Shown here piece by piece: positions 28,035 to 37,561 of a stretch of 64,000 nucleotides of DNA. Source of the DNA: Bacteroidaceae bacterium (GTDB taxonomy: Bacteria; Bacteroidota; Bacteroidia; Bacteroidales; Bacteroidaceae). The stretch spans positions 46,363 through 110,362 of the forward strand of contig JAFYYH010000021.1 of assembly GCA_017557635.1 (NCBI GenBank), in the 5' to 3' direction. Under the pieces are notes generated by a model, which made no database searches, was not told where the DNA came from, and saw only the letters and a list, made by a program, of their open reading frames with translations. Both the position numbers and the translations under genes were made by a program. The first letter of the stretch is position 1; every line of letters begins with the position of its first letter.

Positions 28035-31000
28035 TTAGAAATTCATTTCACCATTGCTCAGCGGCGCATCAATCAGATGGACGACAGCATAAGATGAAGT
28101 CTCGATTGAGAACAGATCATATCCGCCTTCGGTTAAGGTTGTGCTACCGTCGGAACCCTTGATCTCGTACTCACGACACATTATGTTATAATACGGCTTA
28201 CCTTCGGCAGTCTTAGTCTTAAGAACCTGACGGGTATTACCGGCCTTGTCAGTGATAAGGATACCGTCACCACCCTTGACAGTCAGTTTCTCGAACTGCT
28301 GGTTGCTGTTCATATAAGCGGTCTCATACTGAGCCTTCTCTGCAGGAAGTCCTGTTCTGTCATCAATACCGGCATTGAAATCGGCACCAATGTAAACTGA
28401 GTTATCCTGGATGTGATACTTCACGAAGTTCTTCATCTGGGAACGCTTCTTGTTGGTGAAGTACTTTGCACCGTAACGGGCATTGTAATCATCATTCTTC
28501 TCACCGCTCCTTCTCATTGAAGCAGCGTATTTTGCACCGGCGCTGTCGGCCACACCGAACATCTCAACAGAGAGATTGACCAGGTAGTCGGGGAATCTGG
28601 CGGCTACAACGCTGTCAACCTTGTTGTAGTCATAATCGGCCTCCTCCTCATAGTCACCTATGATGGTGTTCCTGATAGTGGTGTTATATAATGTTTCCCT
28701 TGCCTGGAGTGAATCCTCATCCCACAACACCTTTCTGTCGAAGAGAGCCTGGATTGAATCATTCTGAGGAACATATACCGTGTAATGGTAAGTGTTGAAT
28801 GATGAGATGCACTCTGCAGAACCGATCTTGTTTGTATTTGATGTCTCAGCAAATACGCCTGTGCTCCACATCAGCTTAAAGAACTTCTCGAACTCAGGAT
28901 ATGTGGTAGCATCCGATACAACATCGTAAACAGACTTTCTTGAAGGCAGAAGCGGACGGTCAATAATATATGTACGTCCGTTACCGGGAGTAAGTGAAGT
29001 CTTGGACAGGTCAACACGCTGCAGAACCTTTACAGGTCTCTGGATAGCGTCAGCCTGACCTTCATTCTCTATCTGCCAACCGCCTTCAACAATCATGTTG
29101 CCGTAATCGTTTACAGGATCTGCAACATTCTTGAAACGGATGGTTCCGCGACCCTTGGTCCTGAAGTATGAATAACCTTCGGGATCAGCTACCGTGGGAG
29201 CCTCTACATTACCTATTATAATATGGTAATCCATAAGGTCAAGGATACGGTTGCGGATGAACAGGGTTGCATTATTCTCTACATCCTGGTTGCTTGAGTT
29301 CTTAGTCATACCCGGAATCAGATCCAGTCCGAAATCGGTCAGTGTACCTGTTGTCTCGTCAAAATCATAGACGCGACCCATAACCTTGGCTGTCTCCTTG
29401 GGATCATCGGGGTTCTGCTTGCCGTAACTGAATGCAACAGCTTTCAGTTTGCCGGTTCCCTGAGCCTTCAGATAGAATGCAGCGGGATCAATCCAAACCA
29501 GCTTGTTCTTCAGTTCGGGATGTCCTGCGGGACCGATGGTATCGATCATAGGAACAAAGAAGCTGTACTCGGCAACCATAGAATTAAGGTATGCCTTGAA
29601 AGCCAGCTTGTCATCCTCACGGATAGCCCAGTCGATGATCTTGAGTTTCTCGTTCACGAGAACAGGATAAGCAACTGATCTGTAAGCGGTAGGAACGTAT
29701 ACTGTTTTGGTGAAGTAAACTGCACCGTTGCAGCACATTACTACATCATCGATTGTCTCCTCGGCCTGAGCACGGGTTCTGTCCTCGAAGAAAGGATCCT
29801 GAGCGTCATTGAGAACGCTTGAGAACTTGCTGGGAACTGAACCTACCAGAGAGTACTGCATGTTGTTGTTGACAAGCTCGGCGATGGTGGAAAGTTCAAT
29901 TCCGCTCATATCCTCGATAACCTCATCAACGTTAAGGTCGTTGCGGCCCTTGTACTTCTCAAGACCGTATCTTGCTCTGAGTCGTGCACCCAGCTGGCTC
30001 TCGTCAAGCCACCACTCCATCAGGTACTGGTCCTCAGGAACGAACATAAGACCCATATCCTGCTGGAGAGCGACATCAGTGTTTGATGCGTTGGTTGAAG
30101 AGATGAAACTGTTCCATCCCGGATCGAACTTAAGAAGTTCACTGTTCTGGGCTGCAATTCCGTCAAAGTTGGAGTTGATGGTTGCAGATACGTTCTGACC
30201 GGAAAGTCTTGATCTCTTGGCTACGTACTTCTTTACAAATACAGAGTCACCGTTGGCGGTCATGGCATCTTCAAGAGCCTGACTCTTGAGAAGACCTGAG
30301 TTGAGAAGCATTCTGATGTTCTCATCTCTGTCTTCACGGTCACCGCGTGAGTACTGGGGAACCGAGAAACGGTCAAGAATTGAACTGTATATCCTTGAAT
30401 TGGGATTGGTTGCAATGTAATCGGCCATGTTGGGCAACAGATATACTACATCGGCCATCACGTGGAGGAATCCGTTGAAGCACTTCTTGTTGGGCCACTC
30501 GATTGAGGTTCCGTTCACACTGGCGTCACCGGGACGGTGAGCAGGCTTTCCAACCTTGCTGTACTTACCCAGACGGAACAGGAAATCGTAGTCGTCATTG
30601 TCAATCTTATTTGACTGAAGGAACTTGTTTACAAAGAATATAATAGGTTTGTTCGTTCCATCCTGGAGCAGAACAATGCTCTTGCCGTCATTCTTGGTGC
30701 GAAGACGATTCCAGAACTTGCTGCCCTTGGGGAGATCGCTTGCCTTGACAACCGGTATGGTATCGAGAACAGAAGATGCTGATACTCGACGCATACAACT
30801 ACCAAGGATAGGAGGAGTGTTGTCACCTCCGGGGCTGCTTGAAAGCATTGCTACCTGATAAACGTTGTTCAGCATGGATCCGTTCAGGATCATGGTCTTC
30901 TGAGCAGCGCTCAACTGGTCATAACTGGTCACCTTCTGACCGTCAGGGGTAGTAAACGGACAATTCCTGAAGAAACGGGCGAAAGCACTGTCGTCAGCCA

Positions 31001-31277
31001 CAAAAAGGGTCTTACTACCGGTCTTGGCCAGGATGTTAACCTGATCAAGGTCTTCGATAAGTCTGACGAACGTGTTGAATGAATACTCAACACCGGTGCT
31101 GTCATTCCTGAAGCCCTCCTTCAGAGTCTCATAAATACTTGTACCGAGCCACTCAGGCATCCTCTTGTCAAGGTCAAAGTCAGGTCGGCATGATGAAAGA
31201 CCGAACACTGTGGCCATGACAGCCAGAAATGCTCCAAACAACCCGGAACGGTTTGTAAGAGATTTAAATCTTTTCAT
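28035..31277 (-). CDS. Multi-domain fasciclin lipoprotein at the PUL start
   Basis: 1080 residues. The lipoprotein signal ends at Cys30 (FGLSSCRPDFDL). Several FAS1-like units can be followed: KTLFVADDSAFARFF with ILNGSMLNNVYQVAM and FNGFLHVMADVVYLL (about 90-310), then a unit with GLMFVPEDQYL and CCNGAVYFTKTVYVP (about 440-570), and a later one with YTVYVPQNDSIQALF. It is about twice the length of the other PUL fasciclin and directly precedes the canonical SusC. A multi-FAS1 surface adhesin or SusC accessory lipoprotein is inferred; no enzyme motif is seen. Confidence 0.75.
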   Translation of the reverse strand: MKRFKSLTNRSGLFGAFLAVMATVFGLSSCRPDFDLDKRMPEWLGTSIYETLKEGFRNDSTGVEYSFNTFVRLIEDLDQVNILAKTGSKTLFVADDSAFARFFRNCPFTTPDGQKVTSYDQLSAAQKTMILNGSMLNNVYQVAMLSSSPGGDNTPPILGSCMRRVSASSVLDTIPVVKASDLPKGSKFWNRLRTKNDGKSIVLLQDGTNKPIIFFVNKFLQSNKIDNDDYDFLFRLGKYSKVGKPAHRPGDASVNGTSIEWPNKKCFNGFLHVMADVVYLLPNMADYIATNPNSRIYSSILDRFSVPQYSRGDREDRDENIRMLLNSGLLKSQALEDAMTANGDSVFVKKYVAKRSRLSGQNVSATINSNFDGIAAQNSELLKFDPGWNSFISSTNASNTDVALQQDMGLMFVPEDQYLMEWWLDESQLGARLRARYGLEKYKGRNDLNVDEVIEDMSGIELSTIAELVNNNMQYSLVGSVPSKFSSVLNDAQDPFFEDRTRAQAEETIDDVVMCCNGAVYFTKTVYVPTAYRSVAYPVLVNEKLKIIDWAIREDDKLAFKAYLNSMVAEYSFFVPMIDTIGPAGHPELKNKLVWIDPAAFYLKAQGTGKLKAVAFSYGKQNPDDPKETAKVMGRVYDFDETTGTLTDFGLDLIPGMTKNSSNQDVENNATLFIRNRILDLMDYHIIIGNVEAPTVADPEGYSYFRTKGRGTIRFKNVADPVNDYGNMIVEGGWQIENEGQADAIQRPVKVLQRVDLSKTSLTPGNGRTYIIDRPLLPSRKSVYDVVSDATTYPEFEKFFKLMWSTGVFAETSNTNKIGSAECISSFNTYHYTVYVPQNDSIQALFDRKVLWDEDSLQARETLYNTTIRNTIIGDYEEEADYDYNKVDSVVAARFPDYLVNLSVEMFGVADSAGAKYAASMRRSGEKNDDYNARYGAKYFTNKKRSQMKNFVKYHIQDNSVYIGADFNAGIDDRTGLPAEKAQYETAYMNSNQQFEKLTVKGGDGILITDKAGNTRQVLKTKTAEGKPYYNIMCREYEIKGSDGSTTLTEGGYDLFSIETSSYAVVHLIDAPLSNGEMNF

Positions 31278-31333
31278 TATTTGGTTGTTTTGATTATTAA
31301 AATCACTTTAGGTGGGTTATCTCTCTCTGTATG

Positions 31334-32365
31334 TTATTTATCAATACCTTCGATGGTCTTGATGTGGCCCTGAGCATCATACTCGATCTCGCAGACCTTG
31401 AGGCTGCGGAGCCATGACTTGCCGCCTGAAGGCACGCTGTCATGATGGAACAGGTACCACTTGCCCTTGTACTCAATGATTGAGTGGTGGGTGGTCCAAC
31501 CTACTACAGGAGTCAGGATAACGCCCTGATAAGTGAAGGGACCGTAAGGGTTGTCACCGGTTGCATAGCACAGGAAGTGTGTGTCACCGGTTGAATATGA
31601 GAAGTAATATTTGCCTTTGTATTTGTGCATCCAAGATGCCTCGAAGAAGCGATGGGGATCATCAGCCTTGAGGGGGTTACCCTTCTCGTCTACCACCAGA
31701 ATGGGACGCGGAGCCTCGGCGAAGTTCAGACCGTCCTTGGTCAGACGTACGCAGCGGCTGGGCAGTGCATCCTCCTTACCCTCGGGAAGATACGGAGTCT
31801 CCAGGTGGATATTGTCCTTGTAACGCTGAAGCTGTCCGCCCCACAGACCGCCGAAGTATACGTAAACCTCACCGTCTGCATCGTCGCGGAATGCGCACAT
31901 GTCAATGCTGTAGCTGCCGGCAACGGGTGCGGGATTGGGAATGAACGGACCCTCGGGACGCTGTGCGATAGCTGTACCCCAATGGAACACGTCGTTGCGG
32001 TCCTTCATCGGGAAGTACATGATGTAACGCTTGACTTTCTTGCTGAATCCCATTCCCTGTGACTGTTCCTCTGCGTTTGTAGGAACCTCGATTTCATACT
32101 CCTGAACGTCGCAGTCCCAAAGCTGGCGGCCGGCCCATGGAATATCTTCCAGACCAATCACCTTGCCGTGGTCAATGACCTCGCCGTTCATAATGTCATC
32201 AGTGGAAAGGACGTGATAATCTTTCATGACATACTGGTCGCCATTGTCATTCTCGACATTTTCGCATTCCCAGTCATGTGAAGGATAGATGTAAACTCTG
32301 CCGTTGAATACGTGAACAGAGGGGTCTGCCATGTAATCCGCGGGAAAAAGATAACGCTTCTTCAT
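31334..32365 (-). CDS. GH43 beta-xylosidase-like enzyme, probably cytoplasmic or unanchored
   Basis: 343 residues with no signal peptide (MKKRYLFPADYMADPSVHVF). The catalytic base is the Asp of YMADPSV, the pKa modulator is the Asp of SYSIDMCAFRDDADG, and the acid is the Glu of HRFFEASWMHKYKGKYYFSY. THHSIIEYKGKWYLFHHD is the conserved His segment. A single-domain GH43 without CBM is typical of subfamily 1 enzymes that hydrolyse imported xylo-oligosaccharides. It is the first gene of the PUL and lies 56 bp ahead of the fasciclin gene. Confidence 0.85.
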   Translation of the reverse strand: MKKRYLFPADYMADPSVHVFNGRVYIYPSHDWECENVENDNGDQYVMKDYHVLSTDDIMNGEVIDHGKVIGLEDIPWAGRQLWDCDVQEYEIEVPTNAEEQSQGMGFSKKVKRYIMYFPMKDRNDVFHWGTAIAQRPEGPFIPNPAPVAGSYSIDMCAFRDDADGEVYVYFGGLWGGQLQRYKDNIHLETPYLPEGKEDALPSRCVRLTKDGLNFAEAPRPILVVDEKGNPLKADDPHRFFEASWMHKYKGKYYFSYSTGDTHFLCYATGDNPYGPFTYQGVILTPVVGWTTHHSIIEYKGKWYLFHHDSVPSGGKSWLRSLKVCEIEYDAQGHIKTIEGIDK

Positions 32366-32412
32366 AAGTTACTTTGGTTAATATATTATTATCTAAAAAT
32401 TCAGTTAGCGGC

Positions 32413-32440
32413 CAAAGTTAACTCTTTTTTGTCTTTCAAA
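32413..32440 (-). promoter_or_regulatory. PUL promoter (candidate)
   Basis: On the minus strand TAACTTTG (32413-32420) matches TAnnTTTG; TTTG lies at 32437-32440, 16 nt away, shorter than the usual 19-21. It sits 48 bp before the GH43 start and downstream of a strong terminator, so the PUL probably begins here. Confidence 0.5.
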
Positions 32441-32474
32441 GCAGTTTTGGCGTATTTTTTTTTAAAAATAGGGT

Positions 32475-32510
32475 AAAAAAAAGAGACCGCATCTTGGCGG
32501 CCCCTTTTTT
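32475..32510. terminator. Terminator between tRNA-Gln region and PUL
   Basis: On the minus strand GGGGCCGC and GCGGTCTC form an 8-bp stem with two G-U pairs and a 6-nt loop, followed by eight T. The plus strand also has T-rich flank, so it may work both ways. Confidence 0.75.
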
Positions 32511-32592
32511 AGGTCCTTATCCACATCTTCTCAGACCAGAGTCAGGACATCACGAAAGTCAATTACTAACCAAATATGTGCATGAAAACTTA
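32475..32592 (-). ncRNA. Candidate small RNA between tRNA-Gln and the PUL
   Basis: A TATCTTTG -7 element (32598-32605, minus strand) is followed after about 115 nt by the strong terminator at 32475-32510, with no reading frame between. The -7 box is preceded by an 11-bp inverted repeat (32606-32616 with 32632-32642) that replaces a normal -33 box and could be an operator. The same hairpin might instead end the tRNA transcript, so the RNA is only a candidate. Confidence 0.3.
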
Positions 32593-32688
32593 CGCTACAA
32601 AGATATGGCACGTTTCCGGCTTTGTATACCCGAAACGTGCCATTGACGTTAAGATTTGTTCCGACTAGTGAAATTTTTGCTAAAAAAG

Positions 32689-32759
32689 CTGTCGTACCCG
32701 GATTCGAACCAGGACAAACAGAACCAAAACCTGTTGTGCTACCATTACACCATACGACA
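32689..32759 (-). tRNA. tRNA-Gln (anticodon UUG)
   Basis: Minus-strand cloverleaf: acceptor TGTCGTA pairs with TACGACA. The D-arm contains TAATGGTAGCA, the anticodon stem is ACAGG/TCTGT with loop TTTTGGT (anticodon TTG), and the T-arm contains GGTTCGAATCC. The discriminator is G, CCA is not encoded, and a T-run follows. It lies 55 bp downstream of tyrS. Confidence 0.95.
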
Positions 32760-32814
32760 ATCGCCTAAGCCTTCTGCGGTGCCGCAAAAGGTATGCAAAT
32801 ATAGGGTTTTTCCC

Positions 32815-34113
32815 TTATTCGGCTATCAGCAGATAGTAGTTTTTCTTGCCCCTCTGGAGCACGATATAACGTCCGTCAACCAGATCATCCTCAGTGAAGA
32901 TGCGTGAGTGGTCGTAGGTCTTTTCCTTGTTGACCGAAACGCCGCCTCCCTGCATCATCTTGCGGGCCTCGCTCTTGCTGAAGAATACCGGGCAGATGTC
33001 TGTCAGGAAATCCGATGCCTTTACCTCCTGCTTGAGAACTTCACGGTTGAAACGGAACTGGGGAACACCGTCAAACACTGACAGCAGCATTGACTCGTCG
33101 ATGTTCTTCAGGTCATCGGCACTTGCACTGTTACCGAACAGTATGTCCGATGCCTCGGCGGCAGCCTTATAATCGGCCTCACTGTGTACCATGCAGGTTA
33201 CGTCCTTGGCCAGACGCTTCTGAACCAGACGCAGATGGGGAGCAGCGTCATGCTCGGCAATCAGGGCCTCACACTCCTCCTTTCCGATGTTGGTGAAGAT
33301 CTTGATGTAGCGCTTGGCATCCTCGTCACTTACGTTGAGCCAGAACTGATAGAACTTGTAGGGTGAAGTGTACTCAGGGTTAAGCCATACGTTACCGCCC
33401 TCGGTCTTGCCGAACTTGGTACCGTCCGACTTGGTTATGAGGGGACAGGTCAGGGCAAAGCACTCGGTTCCGTTAATACGGCGGATAAGTTCCGCACCGG
33501 TGGTGATGTTTCCCCACTGGTCTGCACCGCCCATCTGGAGTTTGCAGTTCTTGTGCTCGTTCAGGTAGAGGAAGTCATAACCCTGGAGCAACTGGTATGT
33601 GAACTCAGTGAATGAAAGACCGTCGCGGGCCTCGCCGTTGAGACGCTTCTTCACGGAGTCCTTAGCCATCATGTAATTGACGGTTATATGCTTACCGATA
33701 TCGCGTGAAAAATCAAGGAAAGTTACATCCTTGAGCCAGTCATAATTATTTACAAGTTCGGCCTTGTTCGAAGCGTCACTGTCAAAGTCCAGGAACTTGG
33801 CCAGCTGCTTGCGGATGCACTCCACATTATGCTTCAAAGTCTCCTCGTTAAGGAGGTTGCGCTCCTGTGATTTTCCGCTGGGGTCACCGATCATTCCGGT
33901 GGCGCCTCCGATCAGTGCCAGGGGCTTGTGGCCGCAACGCTGGAAGTGGCGGAGTATCATGATACTGCACAGATGTCCGATATGGAGTGAATCTGCAGTG
34001 GGGTCAAAGCCCACATAAGCTGTAACCTGTTCCTTGCTGAGAAGTTCGTCAGTACCGGGCATCATCTGGTGAATCATGCCTCTCCAGGTCAGTTCTTCAA
34101 CAAAATTTGTCAT
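32815..34113 (-). CDS. tyrS: Tyrosyl-tRNA synthetase
   Basis: 432 residues from the ATG at 34113 ([12 protein letters not shown], the usual Bacteroidales start); a start 36 bases upstream would add an unlikely extension. Class I signature DSLHIGHL near residue 38 and KFGKTEGG near 235 (the KMSKS loop). A C-terminal S4-like RNA-binding domain carries [10 protein letters not shown]. It charges tRNA-Tyr in the cytoplasm. It is last in the rnpA-yidD-tatD-tyrS stretch but has its own promoter. Confidence 0.95.
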   Translation of the reverse strand: MTNFVEELTWRGMIHQMMPGTDELLSKEQVTAYVGFDPTADSLHIGHLCSIMILRHFQRCGHKPLALIGGATGMIGDPSGKSQERNLLNEETLKHNVECIRKQLAKFLDFDSDASNKAELVNNYDWLKDVTFLDFSRDIGKHITVNYMMAKDSVKKRLNGEARDGLSFTEFTYQLLQGYDFLYLNEHKNCKLQMGGADQWGNITTGAELIRRINGTECFALTCPLITKSDGTKFGKTEGGNVWLNPEYTSPYKFYQFWLNVSDEDAKRYIKIFTNIGKEECEALIAEHDAAPHLRLVQKRLAKDVTCMVHSEADYKAAAEASDILFGNSASADDLKNIDESMLLSVFDGVPQFRFNREVLKQEVKASDFLTDICPVFFSKSEARKMMQGGGVSVNKEKTYDHSRIFTEDDLVDGRYIVLQRGKKNYYLLIAE

Positions 34114-34146
34114 AGTAATGAGTATTGGATTTTGCTCAAAAGTCCG

Positions 34147-34177
34147 CAAATGTACGATACTTTGTTTAAAGTCACAA
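34147..34177 (-). promoter_or_regulatory. tyrS promoter
   Basis: Minus strand: TTG (34175-34177), 20 nt, then TACATTTG (34147-34154). It lies just after the stop of the TatD-like gene. Confidence 0.65.
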
Positions 34178-34179
34178 TA

Positions 34180-34806
34180 CTATCGCTTAAGAAGAATGTT
34201 GATATTCCTTAAAATAACGCGTTCTACGCTTTCTGTTAATTCTTTTCTGACCTGGGCGGCCGCCTGGATCACATCCTCTATCGGGCAGATTCCGTCTGTT
34301 TCCAGGAAGAGACGGTCCAAAGGGACTGTTTTCAAAGATTCGGTATTGTGTTTGAGGCCGAATGATACCAGGATTCCCTGTGCAAAAATCTGGTTCATCT
34401 GTTCCGGGCCTCCGCGGAAACCGTGGATGATCCAGGGCTGTGAAGGCTTTAGGGCTTTGCGCAGCCGTATTACGCTGTCACAATCTCTTACCACATGGAG
34501 TATCATAGGCTTAGAATAAAGCTCCGACAGTTCCGCCTGCCTTATGAAAGCCTGCTCCTGCAACTCGTGCGAGGGGCCTTTCAGGGCATCGAAGCCACAC
34601 TCACCCACTGCCGGAACCCGGGGGTTCGCAAGCAGTTTTTCCAACTCATCCAATTGACTTTCAAAACCTTCAGTCACATCCCAGGGATGCAGTCCAGCAC
34701 TGAAAAAATGGCCGTCGGCCGCAGGTATCGGACCGCAGCCGATGCACACCAGAGCCGTTCCGGGGACCGATGGCAATACATGCGTATGTATGTCTTTGAT
34801 GTTCAT
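34180..34806 (-). CDS. TatD-family metal-dependent hydrolase
   Basis: 208 residues from the ATG at 34806; that start overlaps the yidD stop (ATGA), showing coupling. It has the TatD metal ligands: DIHTHVLP at the N-terminus, [22 protein letters not shown] and LETDG. It is shorter than typical TatD (about 260), as in other Bacteroidetes members. Probable DNase or phosphoesterase; the precise substrate is unknown. Confidence 0.85.
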   Translation of the reverse strand: MNIKDIHTHVLPSVPGTALVCIGCGPIPAADGHFFSAGLHPWDVTEGFESQLDELEKLLANPRVPAVGECGFDALKGPSHELQEQAFIRQAELSELYSKPMILHVVRDCDSVIRLRKALKPSQPWIIHGFRGGPEQMNQIFAQGILVSFGLKHNTESLKTVPLDRLFLETDGICPIEDVIQAAAQVRKELTESVERVILRNINILLKR

Positions 34807-35045
34807 GGAACGGGATCGTATCCTGAACCACCCCATGGATGGCATCGCAATACACGCCTTATGGCAAGCCACGTTCCCTTGAACGGACCATGCTTTGTAA
34901 TTGCCTCAATGGCATACTCGGAACATGTGGGAGTGAACCTGCAGGAAGGCGGCGTAAGAGGCGATATGAACTTACGGTAAAACCGAATGGGAAGCATCAG
35001 CAACCACCCTAACGATTTGGTAAAAATATTTAACAAATCTCTCAC
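34803..35045 (-). CDS. yidD: Membrane protein insertion efficiency factor YidD
   Basis: 80 residues. It shows the whole YidD signature: [21 protein letters not shown], then [31 protein letters not shown] and GGSGYDPVP. It is an inner-membrane-associated helper of YidC insertion. Its start overlaps the rnpA stop by 4 bp and its stop overlaps the TatD start, so the three are one unit. Confidence 0.96.
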   Translation of the reverse strand: MRDLLNIFTKSLGWLLMLPIRFYRKFISPLTPPSCRFTPTCSEYAIEAITKHGPFKGTWLAIRRVLRCHPWGGSGYDPVP

Positions 35046-35434
35046 TTTTCAGACAGTGTTTCAACCAGTCTTTCCAACGCCTGGCTCAGACGCTGGTCAA
35101 GCTTATCGGACTCCCATAGCTTGTTGTCATTGAAAAGGAATGCCAGGGCCAGGCCCTTTCCTTTTGAAGCTACTGTCTCCTTGAGAGAAGAGGACCCGGT
35201 GCGGTAGAACTCACGTATCTGACGCTTTATCCGGTTACGGTCAACAGCATGATGAAAATTGCGTTTGGGTGCACTGATAAGCACCTGAACGCCGTCGATG
35301 TCATCGGTCAGAAGCCACACCAGGCGTACGGGAAACACCGAAATCTGGCGGTTTCCCTCACTGAATAAACGGTCTATCTGCGTGCTGCTGCACAGACGCT
35401 CCTGTTTGCTGAATGTGTTTGAACCTGACAACAT
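35042..35434 (-). CDS. rnpA: Ribonuclease P protein component
   Basis: 130 residues from the ATG at 35434; the longer frame to 35473 would need a TTG start inside the hemD terminator. The RNR signature [20 protein letters not shown] binds the P RNA and the pre-tRNA leader. It precedes yidD as in many bacteria, but rpmH is not next to it here. In the cytoplasm it removes tRNA 5' leaders. Confidence 0.93.
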   Translation of the reverse strand: MLSGSNTFSKQERLCSSTQIDRLFSEGNRQISVFPVRLVWLLTDDIDGVQVLISAPKRNFHHAVDRNRIKRQIREFYRTGSSSLKETVASKGKGLALAFLFNDNKLWESDKLDQRLSQALERLVETLSEK

Positions 35435-35441
35435 AAATAAA

Positions 35442-35487
35442 AAACGGGTTCCGCCTAAGACACAATGCCTCAATGATGGGAACCCGT
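35442..35487 (-). terminator. Terminator after hemD
   Basis: ACGGGTTCC pairs with GGAACCCGT across a 16-nt loop and is followed on the minus strand by TTTTTTATTTATG, immediately before rnpA. Confidence 0.8.
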
Positions 35488-35503
35488 CTGTATAGGATGT
35501 GAT

Positions 35504-36253
35504 TTACTTCTTCTGGTTGGCTGCGAACCATGCATCGATAGCGGCAGACATAGAGGTGATTCCGGGTACCGGAGCCTCGATATCAAGACGCAGACCTGCA
35601 TCACGGATAGCCTTTGCGGTTGTTCCGCCAAAGCAGCCGATGATCTTCTCACCCTGAACAAAGTTGGGAGCGTTCTGCTTGAGTGACTCGATACCAGCGG
35701 GGCTGAAGAATACCAGCATATCGTAATCATCAAGTTCACCTGCTGCAAACTCGTTGCTTACGGTGCGGTACATGATGGCCTCGGTATGGGCAATCTTGTT
35801 GGCATCCAGAAGTTCCTTGAGTTCACCGGTATGAACGTTTGACATGGGAATGAAATACTTCTCAGTCTTGTGCTTGAGGATAGGAGCCATGAGGCTGTCC
35901 ACCTTACCGGTGTTGCCGAAGAAGACCTTACGCTTGCGGTACTGAACGTACTTCTGAATGTAGAGAGATACTGTCTCGGTAATGCAGAAATACTTCATAT
36001 CCTCCGGGATGTTTACTCTCATCTCGGCGCAAAGCTGGAAGAAATGGTCAACAGCGTGACGTGAAGTGAATACTACAGCTGTGTGGTCAAGTATGTTGAC
36101 ATGCTGCTGTCTGAACTCTTTGGCACTAAGCGGATCAACGCGGATGAAAGGTTTGAACACAAACTCAACGCCGTATTTCTCAGCCAGATCAAAATAGGGA
36201 GACTTACCTGTTGTAGGCTGCGGCTGGGATATGAGAACCTTCTTAACTTTCAA
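35504..36253 (-). CDS. hemD: Uroporphyrinogen-III synthase family protein
   Basis: 249 residues, two Rossmann-like halves as in HemD: KVLISQPQP opens the first, AVVFTSRHAVDHFFQL and VFFSPAGIESLKQN are the paired family motifs, and IGCFGGTTAKAIRDAGL lies near the end. It would close hydroxymethylbilane into uroporphyrinogen III. The family is poorly conserved, and Bacteroidales often carry this copy beside DUF4271 without other heme genes, as here, so a different physiological role is possible. Confidence 0.82.
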   Translation of the reverse strand: MKVKKVLISQPQPTTGKSPYFDLAEKYGVEFVFKPFIRVDPLSAKEFRQQHVNILDHTAVVFTSRHAVDHFFQLCAEMRVNIPEDMKYFCITETVSLYIQKYVQYRKRKVFFGNTGKVDSLMAPILKHKTEKYFIPMSNVHTGELKELLDANKIAHTEAIMYRTVSNEFAAGELDDYDMLVFFSPAGIESLKQNAPNFVQGEKIIGCFGGTTAKAIRDAGLRLDIEAPVPGITSMSAAIDAWFAANQKK

Positions 36254-36265
36254 GGCTGTATGGTT

Positions 36266-36958
36266 TTAAATTAGACCAAATAATCTGCTCGTTAGCATGA
36301 ACTCTATAAGAATAGGCGCTAATTCGAACGCACAAAGGTACATAATAAATCCCGAATTGGAACGCTGATTCTTAAATAAGGTGGTTTTTATCTTGAAAAT
36401 TCTGCCGGCTATGACCAAAACTCGCATAAAGTATGCAAAAATGAGCAGTGCCAGAAGATGGATGTCCAGAAAAACCACGAAGAATGAGAAGATCAGAATA
36501 AACAAACCGGCAACCGAATAGGACATCACGAAAAAGCAATTCCAGCGGCCCGGTTTGAGGGTTATTATCTGTCTTCGGTAGAGAATCTTGTTGGTGACTG
36601 TATAAAGCATCAGCTTGATTACCAGACAAAGCACTACCAGGAAGGAATACCACAGCAGGAAAACGACCTGTGAAAATCCCTCCTCCATCAGATCATGTGA
36701 GTAAATGCCCACCGAAATTCCTATGCTGAGGCTGGAAAGTATGAAGACTGCAATGTTCTCACCCGTAGAAAGGAGAGGATAACTTACATCGCCGTCAGGA
36801 CTCTTGAACCTGAACATGGAAAGAAAAGATTTGACATAGTCATACCTGTAAGGCCCCATTATCACAAGCATGAGCAGCAATGTCAGTATCATTGCTGAGA
36901 GGAACCAATCATTAAGCTGATATGAGTTCGCTAAATCGATTATTGGAATAAAGGACAT
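36266..36958 (-). CDS. DUF4271 membrane protein
   Basis: 230 residues with about six hydrophobic helices (near 17-35, 67-85, 95-120, 140-170, 172-190 and 205-220). The LKPGRWNCFFVMSYSVAGLF segment and the position directly before hemD identify the Bacteroidetes DUF4271 family. The start overlaps the stop of the LOG-family gene by one base. Function unknown. Confidence 0.8.
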   Translation of the reverse strand: MSFIPIIDLANSYQLNDWFLSAMILTLLLMLVIMGPYRYDYVKSFLSMFRFKSPDGDVSYPLLSTGENIAVFILSSLSIGISVGIYSHDLMEEGFSQVVFLLWYSFLVVLCLVIKLMLYTVTNKILYRRQIITLKPGRWNCFFVMSYSVAGLFILIFSFFVVFLDIHLLALLIFAYFMRVLVIAGRIFKIKTTLFKNQRSNSGFIMYLCAFELAPILIEFMLTSRLFGLI

Positions 36959-37545
36959 TATTTGTTTGTATTGATTTTGCTTGTTGTATCATTCCAGTCA
37001 GGAAGCGTATCCACAAGTTCAATGGCTTCCTCAGGAGTTTTTGCCACAGCCCACAGCTTCTTGAACACGGGGTTCATGAAATGACGCTGCGCCGTGCGGT
37101 CAAGCATATCAAGGAGAGGATCGTAATAGTTATCTGTATTGAGGATAATGATGGGTTTTACGAAAAGTCCCAACATCTTCCAGGTAATGATTTCAAAAAG
37201 TTCCTCAAAGGTTCCGGTTCCTCCGGGTAGGGCCACAACGGCATCGGCCATCTGGGCCATGCGGTTCTTGCGTTCATGCATGGTTGGGGTTATGATGACC
37301 TCAGTCAACCCCTCATGAAGCCAGCCGTTGTCAACCATAAACTGCGGTATGATGCCTATCGATATACCACCGGCATCAAGGGCTCCGTTCTCGACGGCCG
37401 CCATAAGTCCGGTGCTTCCCGCACCTGACACAAGCCTCTTGCCGGATCTGGCTATAAGCCCGCCCAGTTCAAAGGCGGCATCCACGAAAACCTTCTCGGC
37501 ATCGGCGCTGGATGCACCGTACACAACTACAGTCTTACGCTCCAT
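36958..37545 (-). CDS. LOG-family (TIGR00730) nucleotide phosphoribohydrolase
   Basis: 195 residues from the ATG at 37545; the frame extends to a TTG at 37554. The Rossmann-like fold begins with VVVYGASSA, and the signature PGGTGTFEELFEIITW with the upstream RKNRMAQMADA is the LOG active site, which cleaves nucleoside 5'-monophosphates (AMP or cytokinin type) into base and ribose phosphate. It lies 16 bp after ahcY and may take part in adenine nucleotide turnover. Confidence 0.9.
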   Translation of the reverse strand: MERKTVVVYGASSADAEKVFVDAAFELGGLIARSGKRLVSGAGSTGLMAAVENGALDAGGISIGIIPQFMVDNGWLHEGLTEVIITPTMHERKNRMAQMADAVVALPGGTGTFEELFEIITWKMLGLFVKPIIILNTDNYYDPLLDMLDRTAQRHFMNPVFKKLWAVAKTPEEAIELVDTLPDWNDTTSKINTNK

Positions 37546-37561
37546 AACCCTCAATTCTCAA

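Noticed and set aside
35435-35473. Upstream extension of rnpA
   Set aside because: It needs a TTG start and lies inside the hemD terminator hairpin.
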